From the NCBI GenBank assembly GCA_036675565.1, contig JAKFER010000316.1, positions 1 through 58,674 of the forward strand: DNA of 58,674 nt, written 5' to 3'. Below the pieces are notes generated by a model. It was not told the DNA's origin, made no database searches, and worked only from the letters and a program-made list of their open reading frames with translations. Of the stretch, positions 45,296 to 53,256 are shown piece by piece. Numbering within the stretch: the stretch's first letter is position 1; each line of letters opens with the position of its first letter. Origin of the DNA: JACCYQ01 sp036675565 (GTDB lineage Bacteria > Bacteroidota > Bacteroidia > Chitinophagales > Chitinophagaceae). The position numbers were made by a program, and so were the translations under genes.

Positions 45296-45328
45296 GAAAA
45301 AATAAAAAAGGCAGATTAGCTCTGCCTT
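45296..45328 (-). terminator. Terminator after the DUF4412 gene
   Basis: AAGGCAGA-TTAGC-TCTGCCTT, 8-bp stem, followed on the minus strand by a long T-rich run; 13 bp past the stop codon. Confidence 0.88.
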
Positions 45329-45340
45329 GATTCCATTTGA

Positions 45341-46213
45341 TTACTTCTTTGTCCCGGCCATTAGATTCGGGTATTCCGACATATTGAAAGTCTTTGGCTT
45401 GGATGGTTCGATCTCAACTACCTTCATTTCTGAGACATTTCCATCAGTTGCTTTGAAAGTTAATTCCATGAAACTGCCAATAGGTGCATTTGAAAAATAG
45501 GAGCTGTATCGCTCAATTGTTTTGTCCGAAACCATAGGATTTCCGCTTGAGCTGAAAGCCGAATAACCGGTAATTGGTTTTTCTGTCACCCAATAGTAGC
45601 CTTCACCATCTGAGTTTTTTACAAAATATTCCACGCAGTCATAGCCAAGGATCATTTTTGTTTTTCCGGTTTTTTCCAATTTGTAATCCCCGCTTTCCAA
45701 TTCCTTTTCGGACTTGACATCCATGCTATCCTTGAACTTATCATAATCGGCTTTGAATGCCATGCTGTTTTTTTCTCCATTGTCATCCATCAAGACTACC
45801 GAGGCTTTATTGTCGAGGTCCATGATCATGGTAGTTGTAAGAGTGGGATTCTCCGGATCAAAAAACTCCATTCCTGCAAAACTTGAAGATTCAGAAAGGT
45901 AAGTCTTGATTTTTGTGGGGTCGGAGGATTTTCCCTTCTCGTCAGTAGAGATCACTTCCATCACCATATAGCCGAAAAAGGAGTATTCTGATTCCAGCTT
46001 CTCAGGTGCCTCCAGGCCGGTCATCATACCTCCCAACCCCTCCAGTTTTTTTGCAGTTGCCTTTTCTGCTTCGGAAGAGGCTTTCTTTTCTAAAGCGTTT
46101 TGCGCCCCTTGGGCTGCAGCATTTTGGATTTTCTTGAGTATTTGTGATTCTGCTGCAGAATTGAAAACCATCGCGATCCCAAATGTCAGGATACATAAAA
46201 TTGATTTTTTCAT
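45341..46213 (-). CDS. Exported DUF4412 protein
   Basis: A 290-residue protein with a signal peptide (MKKSILCILTFGIAMVFNSAAESQ). The DUF4412 region has GYDCVEYFVKNSDGEGYYWVTE and FMELTFKATDGN, typical for this poorly characterised envelope family. The stretch at about 27-55 is Ala/Lys-rich and helical (AAAQGAQNALEKKASSEAEKA split over several turns). Monocistronic with its own terminator. Function unknown. Confidence 0.85.
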   Translation of the reverse strand: MKKSILCILTFGIAMVFNSAAESQILKKIQNAAAQGAQNALEKKASSEAEKATAKKLEGLGGMMTGLEAPEKLESEYSFFGYMVMEVISTDEKGKSSDPTKIKTYLSESSSFAGMEFFDPENPTLTTTMIMDLDNKASVVLMDDNGEKNSMAFKADYDKFKDSMDVKSEKELESGDYKLEKTGKTKMILGYDCVEYFVKNSDGEGYYWVTEKPITGYSAFSSSGNPMVSDKTIERYSSYFSNAPIGSFMELTFKATDGNVSEMKVVEIEPSKPKTFNMSEYPNLMAGTKK

Positions 46214-46549
46214 GATTTTAAAAATTTAAAAATGGACTCTAATTTGTTAAAAATGAGGCTAAACTGAAAGTTTACCGATAAAAAATTATGTATATCCGGT
46301 TGATTGCACGTGACAATATTAAAATCTGAATAAATTTCCCCTCGACTATGCTCGGGGACCGAATTTAAGTTTTGGGGCTGGGGAGAGGGAAGGAATGCGG
46401 CACCGCCGCATTCCTTCCCTCTCCCCTTAAACTATAAACCTCCGGAGGCCGAGCGCCCGCCTCCCGGAGGGCAGGAAGTCGAGGCCAGATTTAAAATTCG
46501 TGCATAACTTCGGATACACTCAACAAAAAACACAGAAATAATCTTCGAT
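46214..46549. other. Intergenic region carrying a structured element
   Basis: A 336-bp gap between fmt and the DUF4412 gene. Apart from the AT-rich flanks it is taken up by a GC-rich folded element at about 46338-46500 (see repeat entry). No ORF is convincing. Confidence 0.6.
46338..46500. repeat. GC-rich multi-hairpin element (possible non-autonomous mobile/REP-like unit)
   Basis: The core is a perfect 22-bp inverted repeat (46380-46401 and 46405-46426, arms GGGGAGAGGGAAGGAATGCG.. and complement) with a 3-nt loop. A second stem follows at 46439-46470 (CCTCCGGAGGC / GCCTCCCGGAGG, one bulge). The outer parts also pair: CCTCGACT at 46340-46347 with AGTCGAGG at 46477-46484, and CGAATTTAA at 46360 with TTAAAATTCG at 46491-46500. 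The composition differs sharply from the AT-rich surroundings. It has no T tract and is no ordinary terminator. Confidence 0.7.
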
Positions 46550-47494
46550 CTAAAACTTATATCCTCTTAGTAATTCGTCAATTTTCAGCCTTTTCTTTCC
46601 TTCAAGTTGCAACTCAAGGATTTTAAGAACTCCATCTCCGGTCTGAAATTTTAAATAGGTTTTGCCATCGGTTTCAAATTCCCCGATTGACTTTCCATGA
46701 AGATGTCCGGACGATATTTTGGTTTTGAAAATCTTACAGGTTTTATCATCCAGAGTAGTCCAGGCAGCCGGATAAGGAGAAAGGCCACGGACCAGATTAT
46801 GAATGGATTCTGCGGATTTAGTCCAATCGATCTCGCAAGTTTCTTTGAAAATTTTCGGAGCATGATGAAGAGCATTGGATTCATCCTGATCGCTGGGTTT
46901 TACTTCGTTTTTGGCGATAGCTTCGACGGTTTTCAAAACCAATTCAGAACCCAGATTCATCAGTTTCTCATAAACTGAACCTAAGTCATCTTCTTCCAGA
47001 ATCTGAATTTTCTCCTGGAAAATAATGCTTCCCGTATCGATCTCATGCTTTAGAAAAAATGTGGTGACTCCCGTTTCTTTTTCACCATTGATGACAGCCC
47101 AATTGATCGGTGCTGCTCCGCGATAATCAGGAAGAAGTGAGGCATGAAGATTGAATGTGCCCAACCGAGGCATATTCCAAACAGCCTCGGGAAGCATTCT
47201 AAAGGCAACCACGATTTGAAGATCAGCCTTTAAATCCTTCAATTCCTGCTGAAATTCCGGACTTTTAAGGTTTGTGGGTTGTAGGATGTGAAGTCCGAGC
47301 TTCTCAGCGGCTTGCTTGACAGGTGAACCTACCAATTTTTGTCCTCTGCCCTGAGGTTTGTCCGGTGCGGTGATGACTCCTACCACATTCCAACCAGCTT
47401 CCACCAATTTTTCCAGAGAAGGCACCGCAAATTCCGGTGTGCCCATGTAGACGATTCGTAAATCTTTCTTCAATTCCACTTCTCCATTCATCAT
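46550..47494 (-). CDS. fmt: Methionyl-tRNA formyltransferase
   Basis: Formylates Met-tRNA(fMet) with 10-formyl-tetrahydrofolate. 314 residues. RIVYMGTPEFAVPSLEKL opens the catalytic domain, HASLLPDYRGAAPINWAVINGEKETGVT contains the formyl-THF site and catalytic Asn/His region, and the C-terminal domain binds tRNA. The start at 47494 (MMNGEVELKKDLR) is tentative: an in-frame TTG seven codons later (LKKDLRIVYM), with GGAG upstream, may be the real start. Confidence 0.95.
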   Translation of the reverse strand: MMNGEVELKKDLRIVYMGTPEFAVPSLEKLVEAGWNVVGVITAPDKPQGRGQKLVGSPVKQAAEKLGLHILQPTNLKSPEFQQELKDLKADLQIVVAFRMLPEAVWNMPRLGTFNLHASLLPDYRGAAPINWAVINGEKETGVTTFFLKHEIDTGSIIFQEKIQILEEDDLGSVYEKLMNLGSELVLKTVEAIAKNEVKPSDQDESNALHHAPKIFKETCEIDWTKSAESIHNLVRGLSPYPAAWTTLDDKTCKIFKTKISSGHLHGKSIGEFETDGKTYLKFQTGDGVLKILELQLEGKKRLKIDELLRGYKF

Positions 47495-47496
47495 TC

Positions 47497-47615
47497 GATG
47501 TTCGTTATTCGATATTCTTAATTTTTCCAGTTCAATCCTTCAGACCTAATCTCTCTATCTCCAATCTCCCAATCTCCCAATCCCCAATCTCTCTTTCTCC
47601 AATCTCTCTTTCAAA
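47497..47615. repeat. Pyrimidine-rich low-complexity intergenic tract
   Basis: Repetitions of TCTCCCAATC / CCAATCTCTCT follow an imperfect GAATATCGAATAACGAACATC-like stretch (given here split: GAATATCGAA, CGAACATCGA). A similar tract occurs between hisC and hisB. Probably neutral slippage-prone DNA of this genome. Confidence 0.65.
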
Positions 47616-48806
47616 TCAGTAAAAGTAAATCAAATACTTCTCTCTAACTTCCTTGTATTTGTCCAGATCTGCAGTCCAGGAAGCTTTGATTTCGGCTTCT
47701 GTTTTACCCTCCATAATCATCTTTTTCACTTGATCTGTGCCTGCAAGGGTATTGAAATAGTTATTGAAAAACTTCTCATTCATGCCCGATTTGTTGTATG
47801 CTTCGATCAAATATTGAAGCGTAAATTGGTGTGTCATTGATTCATTTCTCAAGTCACGACCGTAGCAAAGTTTGTCCTGAAGGGGAGGAGTTTTGGACAT
47901 TCCGTCGATGCTCACCGGGGTAAATGTAAACTCACCAAATTTTGGATCAGGATATCCATAGACCTGAAACGGAAAAAGAGTGCCACGTCCCAAAGACACA
48001 ACCGTGCCTTCAAAGAAGCAAGTGCTTGGATAGAGTCGGATCGAAAGGTCGTTTGGAAGGTTAGGAGATGGTTTTACAGGCAAGTTGTAAGATTTTGAAT
48101 GATCCCAATTTCCAACAGGGATTACTTCCAGTTCGACCTGAAGATCATTTTTCAGCCATTTTTCTCCGTTGATCATTTTCGCCAGTTCGCCGACTGTCAA
48201 TCCGTGGACAACAGGAATCGGATGCATTCCCACAAAGCTTTCGTAGCCGGTTTTCAAAACCGGGCCATCGATGTAGTTGCCATTTGGATTGGGTCTGTCA
48301 AAAATGATGACCTTTTTGCCATTTTCAGCGCATGCTTCCATGATGTAATGCATGGTGCTGATGTAGGTAAAGAAGCGAACTCCAACGTCCTGAAGATCAA
48401 AGATCACCACGTCAAGATCTTTGATTTGCTCTGCTGTCGGCTTTTTATTATTTCCATAGAGCGAGATGATGGGGAGACCTGTTTTTGAATCAATGCTGTT
48501 ATCAACTTTTTCCCCGGCATCGGCAGTTCCTCTGAAACCATGTTCCGGAACAAATACCTTTTTGACCTGAATCCCTTTTTCCAGCAGGAAATCGACCACG
48601 TGCATATTTTTGCTATGTGTCAGGATACTGGTTTGATTGGAAACGACTCCCACTCTTTTACCCTGCAACTGGCTCAAATAGAGCTCAGGTCGCTCTGATC
48701 CCGTTAATACATCATTTTGAAAAGCCTGGCTTGAAATGATTCCCGAGAAAAAGGTCAGGATAATGGCCAAAATGTAGGACAAGGATGAAAGTTTCGTTTG
48801 GTTCAT
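47616..48806 (-). CDS. DUF1343 / NamZ-like exo-beta-N-acetylmuramidase
   Basis: A 396-residue exported protein. Signal peptide to about residue 28, then the DUF1343 domain with GKRVGVVSNQTSIL, VKKVFVPEHGFRG, LDVVIFDLQDVGVRFFTY, IIFDRPNPNGNYIDGP and SLGRGTLFPFQVYGYPDP. The founding characterised member, NamZ, removes terminal MurNAc from peptidoglycan fragments, so muropeptide recycling is likely. Usual family length. It is divergent to the permease gene over 39 bp. Confidence 0.9.
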   Translation of the reverse strand: MNQTKLSSLSYILAIILTFFSGIISSQAFQNDVLTGSERPELYLSQLQGKRVGVVSNQTSILTHSKNMHVVDFLLEKGIQVKKVFVPEHGFRGTADAGEKVDNSIDSKTGLPIISLYGNNKKPTAEQIKDLDVVIFDLQDVGVRFFTYISTMHYIMEACAENGKKVIIFDRPNPNGNYIDGPVLKTGYESFVGMHPIPVVHGLTVGELAKMINGEKWLKNDLQVELEVIPVGNWDHSKSYNLPVKPSPNLPNDLSIRLYPSTCFFEGTVVSLGRGTLFPFQVYGYPDPKFGEFTFTPVSIDGMSKTPPLQDKLCYGRDLRNESMTHQFTLQYLIEAYNKSGMNEKFFNNYFNTLAGTDQVKKMIMEGKTEAEIKASWTADLDKYKEVREKYLIYFY

Positions 48807-48845
48807 GCTATTTTGCGGTCAATTCAGACAAATTAAAGCAGTCCC

Positions 48846-50063
48846 TTGAACCTTTCCTATTTCATTGCCAAAAGAATCAGTTTTAAGCGAGCAAGCGGAT
48901 TTTCTACCACAATTCATCGGATTGCCGTAGGAAGTCTCGCGATGGGATTAGCTGTTTCGCTTTTGGCATTTATGGTTTTGGGAGGCTTTCAGCGAAATGT
49001 TTCCGAGAAAGTTTACGGATTTACCGGGCATTTCCAGGTGCAGCGATTCACAATGAGCAATGCTTTTGAAGAGGCACCTTTTTCCCTAAAAAGTGATTTT
49101 GCCCAGAATTACTCCAAACTGCCTTATATCGAAAAGGTGCAGTCATTTGCTCACAAAGCAGCATTGATCAAGGGAGAAAGTGAAGTTGAAGGAATCCTGA
49201 TGAAAGGTGTGGGGAAGGATTTTGACTCTTTGGCTTTTCAAAAATACATCGTCGAAGGACGGATGATTATTATTCCTGATTCGGGCACAAGCAATGAAGT
49301 CATGCTCAGCCGGGTGATTGCCAGCAAACTTTTGCTAAAAGTTGGGGACAAAATGACGCTTTATTTTGTCCAGGATCCTCCAAGATTCCGCCGTGTCGAG
49401 TTGGTCGGGATCTTTGAAACGTACCTGGAAAACTTTGATGATAAGATTGTAATCGGGGAACTTCAGACAATTCGAAATCTAAACGGATGGACAGAAGATC
49501 AGATCGGAGGCCTTGAAATATTTGTAGATGACTACAAAAAAATATCCTCTTACCTTCCTGATATAGAGAATTCTATGGACTTTGATCTGAAGCTTATTGA
49601 CAGTAGAGATAAGTTCCTGGAAATCTTCGACTGGCTGACGCTGTTGGACACCAATGTCTATGTTTTCATAGGCCTGATTGGTTTTGTGGCGATCTTCAAT
49701 ATGGGAGCAATTCTCTTTATTTTGATCATGGAACGCACGCAAATGATCGGTTTGCTCAAGGCCCTCGGGGCTAGGAATAAGCAGATCAGAAGTATCTTTT
49801 TCTGGAATGGAATGAATATCCTTGGACGAGGGCTCCTGATTGGGAATGTGATCGGATTGGGTTTTGGCTTTCTGCAGGATCAGTTCAAATTGATTCCACT
49901 CGACGCTGCCAGTTACTACATGAATTATGTTCCGATTGATTGGAACTGGCCGGTTTTTATTGCGATCAATTTTGGAATCGCTATGTTGACAGCGATGGTT
50001 CTCTGGATCCCGGTATTGGTGATTTCCAGATTAGACCCGATCAAATCAATCAAATTTGATTGA
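48846..50063 (+). CDS. FtsX-like ABC transporter permease (LolC/LolE type)
   Basis: A 405-residue permease with TM1 at about 22-46, a large periplasmic domain (47-270) and three C-terminal helices (about 275-300, 320-342, 368-395). The N-terminus NLSYFIAKRISFKR and the MERTQMIGLLKALGARNKQIRSIFF coupling segment are typical for LolC/E proteins that extract lipoproteins from the inner membrane with the LolD ATPase. It starts with TTG. No ATPase gene is adjacent. It overlaps the end of the convergent glycosyltransferase gene by 14 bp. Confidence 0.9.
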   Translation: MNLSYFIAKRISFKRASGFSTTIHRIAVGSLAMGLAVSLLAFMVLGGFQRNVSEKVYGFTGHFQVQRFTMSNAFEEAPFSLKSDFAQNYSKLPYIEKVQSFAHKAALIKGESEVEGILMKGVGKDFDSLAFQKYIVEGRMIIIPDSGTSNEVMLSRVIASKLLLKVGDKMTLYFVQDPPRFRRVELVGIFETYLENFDDKIVIGELQTIRNLNGWTEDQIGGLEIFVDDYKKISSYLPDIENSMDFDLKLIDSRDKFLEIFDWLTLLDTNVYVFIGLIGFVAIFNMGAILFILIMERTQMIGLLKALGARNKQIRSIFFWNGMNILGRGLLIGNVIGLGFGFLQDQFKLIPLDAASYYMNYVPIDWNWPVFIAINFGIAMLTAMVLWIPVLVISRLDPIKSIKFD

Positions 50064-50793
50064 GCTTGTAAGGCGAAATAATACTTTTGATTTTCATCCA
50101 GATTACCCCAATTACAGCCTCCTTGAAGATTCCTTTGCTCATTTTGGAAGTTCCCTTCGTTCGGTCAGTGAAGATAATCGGTACCTCAATTATTTTGAAG
50201 CCAAGCTTCCATGCCGTGAACTTCATTTCGATTTGGAAGGCATAACCGATAAATCGAACCTCATTCAATCGGATTCCTTCCAAAACGCTTCTGTGGTAGC
50301 ATTTGAAACCTGCGGTTGCGTCTTTTACAGGTAAACCTGTGATAAAATGGACATAGACGCTCGCAAAGTAGGACATCAAAACTCTGCCTATTGGCCAGTT
50401 AACCACGTTTACACCGGTAATATACCGGGAGCCGATAGCCATATCGTATGAGCGGTCAGCGCAAGCCTCATAGAGTTTGATCAGGTCTCTTGGATCATGT
50501 GAAAAGTCACAGTCCATCTCAAAAATAAAGTCATATTCTCGCTCCAAAGCCCATTTGAAACCAATTATATAAGCTGTTCCAAGTCCAAGTTTGCCCTTTC
50601 GCTGGATAAGAAAAAGTTTTTCCGGGTAGGTTTCCAGTTTGTTTTTGACAACCTCAGCAGTACCGTCAGGTGACCCGTCATCGATTATCAAAAGTTTGAA
50701 ATTTCCTGCAAGGCCCATCACCGTTTCAATCATCTCCGCGATATTTTCGATCTCGTTATACGTGGGAATGATTACTAACTTTTTTGAATTCAT
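50050..50793 (-). CDS. Polyprenol monophosphomannose synthase-like glycosyltransferase (GT2)
   Basis: A 247-residue GT2 transferase without membrane helices, the size of dolichol-phosphate-mannose synthase-type enzymes that make polyprenyl-phosphate sugars. Motifs: VIIPTYNEIENIAEMI, IIDDGSPDGTAEVV, the metal-binding DCDFSHDP, DATAGFKCYHR and EVPIIFTDRTKGTSKMS. Start ATG at 50793 (MNSKKLVIIP). The 3' end overlaps the permease gene in a tail-to-tail arrangement. The sugar is unproven. Confidence 0.92.
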   Translation of the reverse strand: MNSKKLVIIPTYNEIENIAEMIETVMGLAGNFKLLIIDDGSPDGTAEVVKNKLETYPEKLFLIQRKGKLGLGTAYIIGFKWALEREYDFIFEMDCDFSHDPRDLIKLYEACADRSYDMAIGSRYITGVNVVNWPIGRVLMSYFASVYVHFITGLPVKDATAGFKCYHRSVLEGIRLNEVRFIGYAFQIEMKFTAWKLGFKIIEVPIIFTDRTKGTSKMSKGIFKEAVIGVIWMKIKSIISPYKLNQI

Positions 50794-50849
50794 AGGGTGG
50801 GGCAAAATCAAAAGTACTATTTCAGGCCGATTTTTGAAGAATGGTCCTT

Positions 50850-50878
50850 GTAAATTTTGTTTAAACACTAGTTTTGCG
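50850..50878 (+). promoter_or_regulatory. Promoter of the ATP-grasp gene
   Basis: TTG at 50850, 18 bp, TAGTTTTG at 50871-50878; ATG at 50892, 13 bp behind the -7 box. Confidence 0.65.
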
Positions 50879-50891
50879 CAAAAATTTACCC

Positions 50892-51770
50892 ATGTCCCAG
50901 CACATTGCCATTGTCAGTTATTTCTCCACCGGAGCCTACGATACCAATACCATCGACGAGGACAAACTCCTTTCATCGGTTTTGAAGGAATTGGGGGTTT
51001 CTCATGAAATAATAGCCTGGTCCGATCCTGAGGTAGATTGGAGTAAGTTTACCACACTTCTTATCAAGTCTACCTGGGATTATTTTGATTTTTATCCGGA
51101 GTTTTTAAACTGGATTCAAAAAATTAAAAAACTGGGTATACCTGTTTTAAATGATCTGGATACAATTCTTTGGAATTCAGCTAAAAATTACCTGCTTGAA
51201 ATAGAGGAAAAAGGTTTTCCTGTGATCTCAGGCCTGATCCTGAAAAAGGGGGAGGAGATTGATGCAAGTCAGATCAGCCAAAAGATAAAAAGCGATATCT
51301 GGGTTGTAAAGCCCTTGGTGAGCGGTGGTGCAAAAAATACGCTGAAAATAAAGGCTTCCGAGTGGGAAAGCTATGCTGATCAAGTTCGGGATTTGGTCCG
51401 GGAAGAAGATTTTTTGGCTCAGCCTTTCATTCAGGAAATTCAGTCGGTAGGTGAGTATTCCCTGATTTTTTTCAATCAAAAATTCTCTCATGCAGTTTTG
51501 AAAACTCCTGCAAAAGCTGATTTCAGAGTGCAGCATTACTTTGGAGGAACTATCCAAACGGTTGATCCATCGCAGGAAATGCTCAAATCCTGTCAGGCAT
51601 TGATCAATGAATTTGCACAGACGAGCCTGTATGCCCGGGTAGACGGAGTGGAAATTGACGGAGTTTTCCATCTGATGGAACTGGAATTAATTGAGCCATA
51701 TTTATTCCTTGGATTGGCAGATCAGGCGATTCCGAATTACAAAGAGGCGCTTAGAACGAGATTGTTGTAA
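50892..51770 (+). CDS. ATP-grasp domain protein
   Basis: A 292-residue protein of the ATP-grasp superfamily (RimK/glutathione-synthetase-like). Signs are the pre-grasp segment LLIKSTWDYFDFYPEFLNWI, the lysine in DIWVVKPLVSGGAKNTLKI, EDFLAQPFIQEIQSVGEYSLIFF, and the metal-binding acids near RVDGVEIDGVFHLMELELIEPYLFL. Such enzymes ligate a carboxylate to an amine; partners and product are unknown. Monocistronic with a good promoter. Start MSQHIAIV at 50892; the ATG at 50874 lies inside the promoter region. Confidence 0.85.
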   Translation: MSQHIAIVSYFSTGAYDTNTIDEDKLLSSVLKELGVSHEIIAWSDPEVDWSKFTTLLIKSTWDYFDFYPEFLNWIQKIKKLGIPVLNDLDTILWNSAKNYLLEIEEKGFPVISGLILKKGEEIDASQISQKIKSDIWVVKPLVSGGAKNTLKIKASEWESYADQVRDLVREEDFLAQPFIQEIQSVGEYSLIFFNQKFSHAVLKTPAKADFRVQHYFGGTIQTVDPSQEMLKSCQALINEFAQTSLYARVDGVEIDGVFHLMELELIEPYLFLGLADQAIPNYKEALRTRLL

Positions 51771-51780
51771 GATAATTTTT

Positions 51781-51814
51781 GTCCACAGACGACGGTCTAC
51801 GGACCACGGCAGGT
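51781..51814. repeat. Short imperfect palindromic GTCC/GGAC tract
   Basis: GTCCACAGACGACGGTCTAC is followed by GGACCACGG. It pairs with itself through GTCC/GGAC and AGAC/GTCT. Looks like a dispersed intergenic repeat fragment. Confidence 0.4.
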
Positions 51815-51919
51815 GAACTTGGACTTCAAGCCTAATTCTATTTGGTTATTTGTAGGACTTTAGACTTATGTTGCTTTCCTGCATCGGCAGCAGAAGCAAA
51901 ACTTCCATACAGAATCAAT

Positions 51920-51952
51920 AAAAAATGCTACCTCGAGAGAAGCAGCATTTTT
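51920..51952 (-). terminator. Terminator of the his operon after hisB
   Basis: AAAAATGCTGC..GTAGCATTTTTT in minus-strand reading: an interrupted stem of 8 or more bp with CTCGAG in the loop, followed by six T. It lies about 50 bp past the hisB stop and can also stop the converging ATP-grasp transcript. Confidence 0.75.
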
Positions 51953-52004
51953 AATTGATTTTGTTATCCATCGGTCACCAAGCATCGGTCATCCGTCTTT
52001 TCCC

Positions 52005-53102
52005 TCAAAGAACCCCCTTCGTACTCGGCAGCTGATTGATGTTTCTTGGGTCGCGCATCACAGCCATTTTGATAGCCCGGGCCAAAGCCTTGAAGATTGC
52101 TTCGATTTTATGATGCTCATTTGCCCCTTCTGCTTTGATATTCAGGTTGCATTTGGCGGTATCTGAGAAGGACTTGAAAAAATGGTAAAACATTTCGGTT
52201 GGCATATCGCCTACTTTTTCACGCTTGAAATCTGCCTCCCAAACGATCCATGGCCGGCCTCCAAAGTCAATAGCGACCTGCGCCAGCACATCGTCCATCG
52301 GCAAAAGGAAACCATAGCGGTAAATCCCTTTTTTGTCTCCAAGTGCTTTCAAATAAGCTTCTCCGAGTGCCAAAGCAGTATCCTCTATCGTGTGGTGCTC
52401 ATCGATGTGCAAATCTCCGTTTACTTTGATCTCCAGGTCTGTGCTGCCATGCTTGCCCAATTGCTCGAGCATATGATCGAAGAAATGGAGGCCTGTGGAA
52501 ATCTTGCATTGTCCGCTTCCATCCAGATTCAATTTGATGTAAATCTCAGTCTCAGATGTTTTGCGATTGACCTCAGCTGCGCGCGGAGGCATTTGAAGGA
52601 AGGAAAAGATATCATCCCAATCCTTTGAACTGAAAGCTGAATCAGGTTGTGAATCACCGAAAAAGATGGTTTTTGAACCCATATTTTGCGCAAGCTGAAC
52701 GTCAGTCAAACGGTCGCCGATCACGTAGCTATTTGCCAAATCGTATTCATCTGAGAAATATTGAGTAAGCATTGCGATTCCCGGCTTCCGGGTTGGAGCA
52801 TTTTCATGTGGAAAAGATTTATCCACGTGAATAGCTTTAAAAAAGACATTTTCCTGTTCCAGCGTCTTCAGCATCTTGAATTGAGCCGGCCAAAAGTCTT
52901 TTTCAGGAAATGATTCTGTTCCCAAACCGTCCTGATTCGTCACCATGACAAGTTCGTAATCCAGTTCTTCGGAGATTTTCCGCAGGTTGGAGATGGCTTT
53001 AGGGATGAACTCCAGTTTCTCCAGGCTGTCAACCTGAAAGTCAGTAGGCGGCTCTTTGATAATCGTGCCGTCTCGATCTATGAAGAGTACTTTCTTTTTC
53101 AT
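52005..53102 (-). CDS. hisB: Bifunctional histidinol-phosphatase / imidazoleglycerol-phosphate dehydratase
   Basis: 365 residues fusing steps 8 and 6 of histidine synthesis. The N-terminal HAD phosphatase (about 1-165) has FIDRDGTIIKEP with the nucleophilic Asp and VTNQDGLG; the C-terminal IGP dehydratase (about 172-365) has the two metal-binding motifs DEHHTIEDTALALGEA and EGANEHHKIEAIFKALARA. This fusion is known from enterobacteria and Bacteroidota. Last his gene here; hisH, hisA, hisF and hisIE are not in the window. Separated from hisC by a 154-bp repeat-like spacer. Confidence 0.96.
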   Translation of the reverse strand: MKKKVLFIDRDGTIIKEPPTDFQVDSLEKLEFIPKAISNLRKISEELDYELVMVTNQDGLGTESFPEKDFWPAQFKMLKTLEQENVFFKAIHVDKSFPHENAPTRKPGIAMLTQYFSDEYDLANSYVIGDRLTDVQLAQNMGSKTIFFGDSQPDSAFSSKDWDDIFSFLQMPPRAAEVNRKTSETEIYIKLNLDGSGQCKISTGLHFFDHMLEQLGKHGSTDLEIKVNGDLHIDEHHTIEDTALALGEAYLKALGDKKGIYRYGFLLPMDDVLAQVAIDFGGRPWIVWEADFKREKVGDMPTEMFYHFFKSFSDTAKCNLNIKAEGANEHHKIEAIFKALARAIKMAVMRDPRNINQLPSTKGVL

Positions 53103-53256
53103 TTAATTCGATATTCAATTGACGAGGCGAAAAGCTTGTTTTGCCTCAATTTTTTAATCTTTCAACTTTTCAATTTTCCAACGGTAACACCTTTCAACTC
53201 CGTAAATTTCGAACATCGAATATCGAAGAAGTGATCCAACCTTCCACCTTCCACCT
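53103..53256. repeat. Low-complexity spacer inside the his operon
   Basis: The 154 bp between hisC and hisB consist of repeated CAATTTTCC / CTTCCACC / TTTCAACT-type words and contain CGAACATCGAATATCGAAG, which resembles the tract beside fmt. No promoter box or ORF was recognised. Confidence 0.6.

Noticed and set aside
46380..46426. Plain intrinsic terminator between fmt and the DUF4412 gene
   Set aside because: The 22-bp stem is far longer than usual and no T run follows on either strand; the surrounding pairings point to a larger element.
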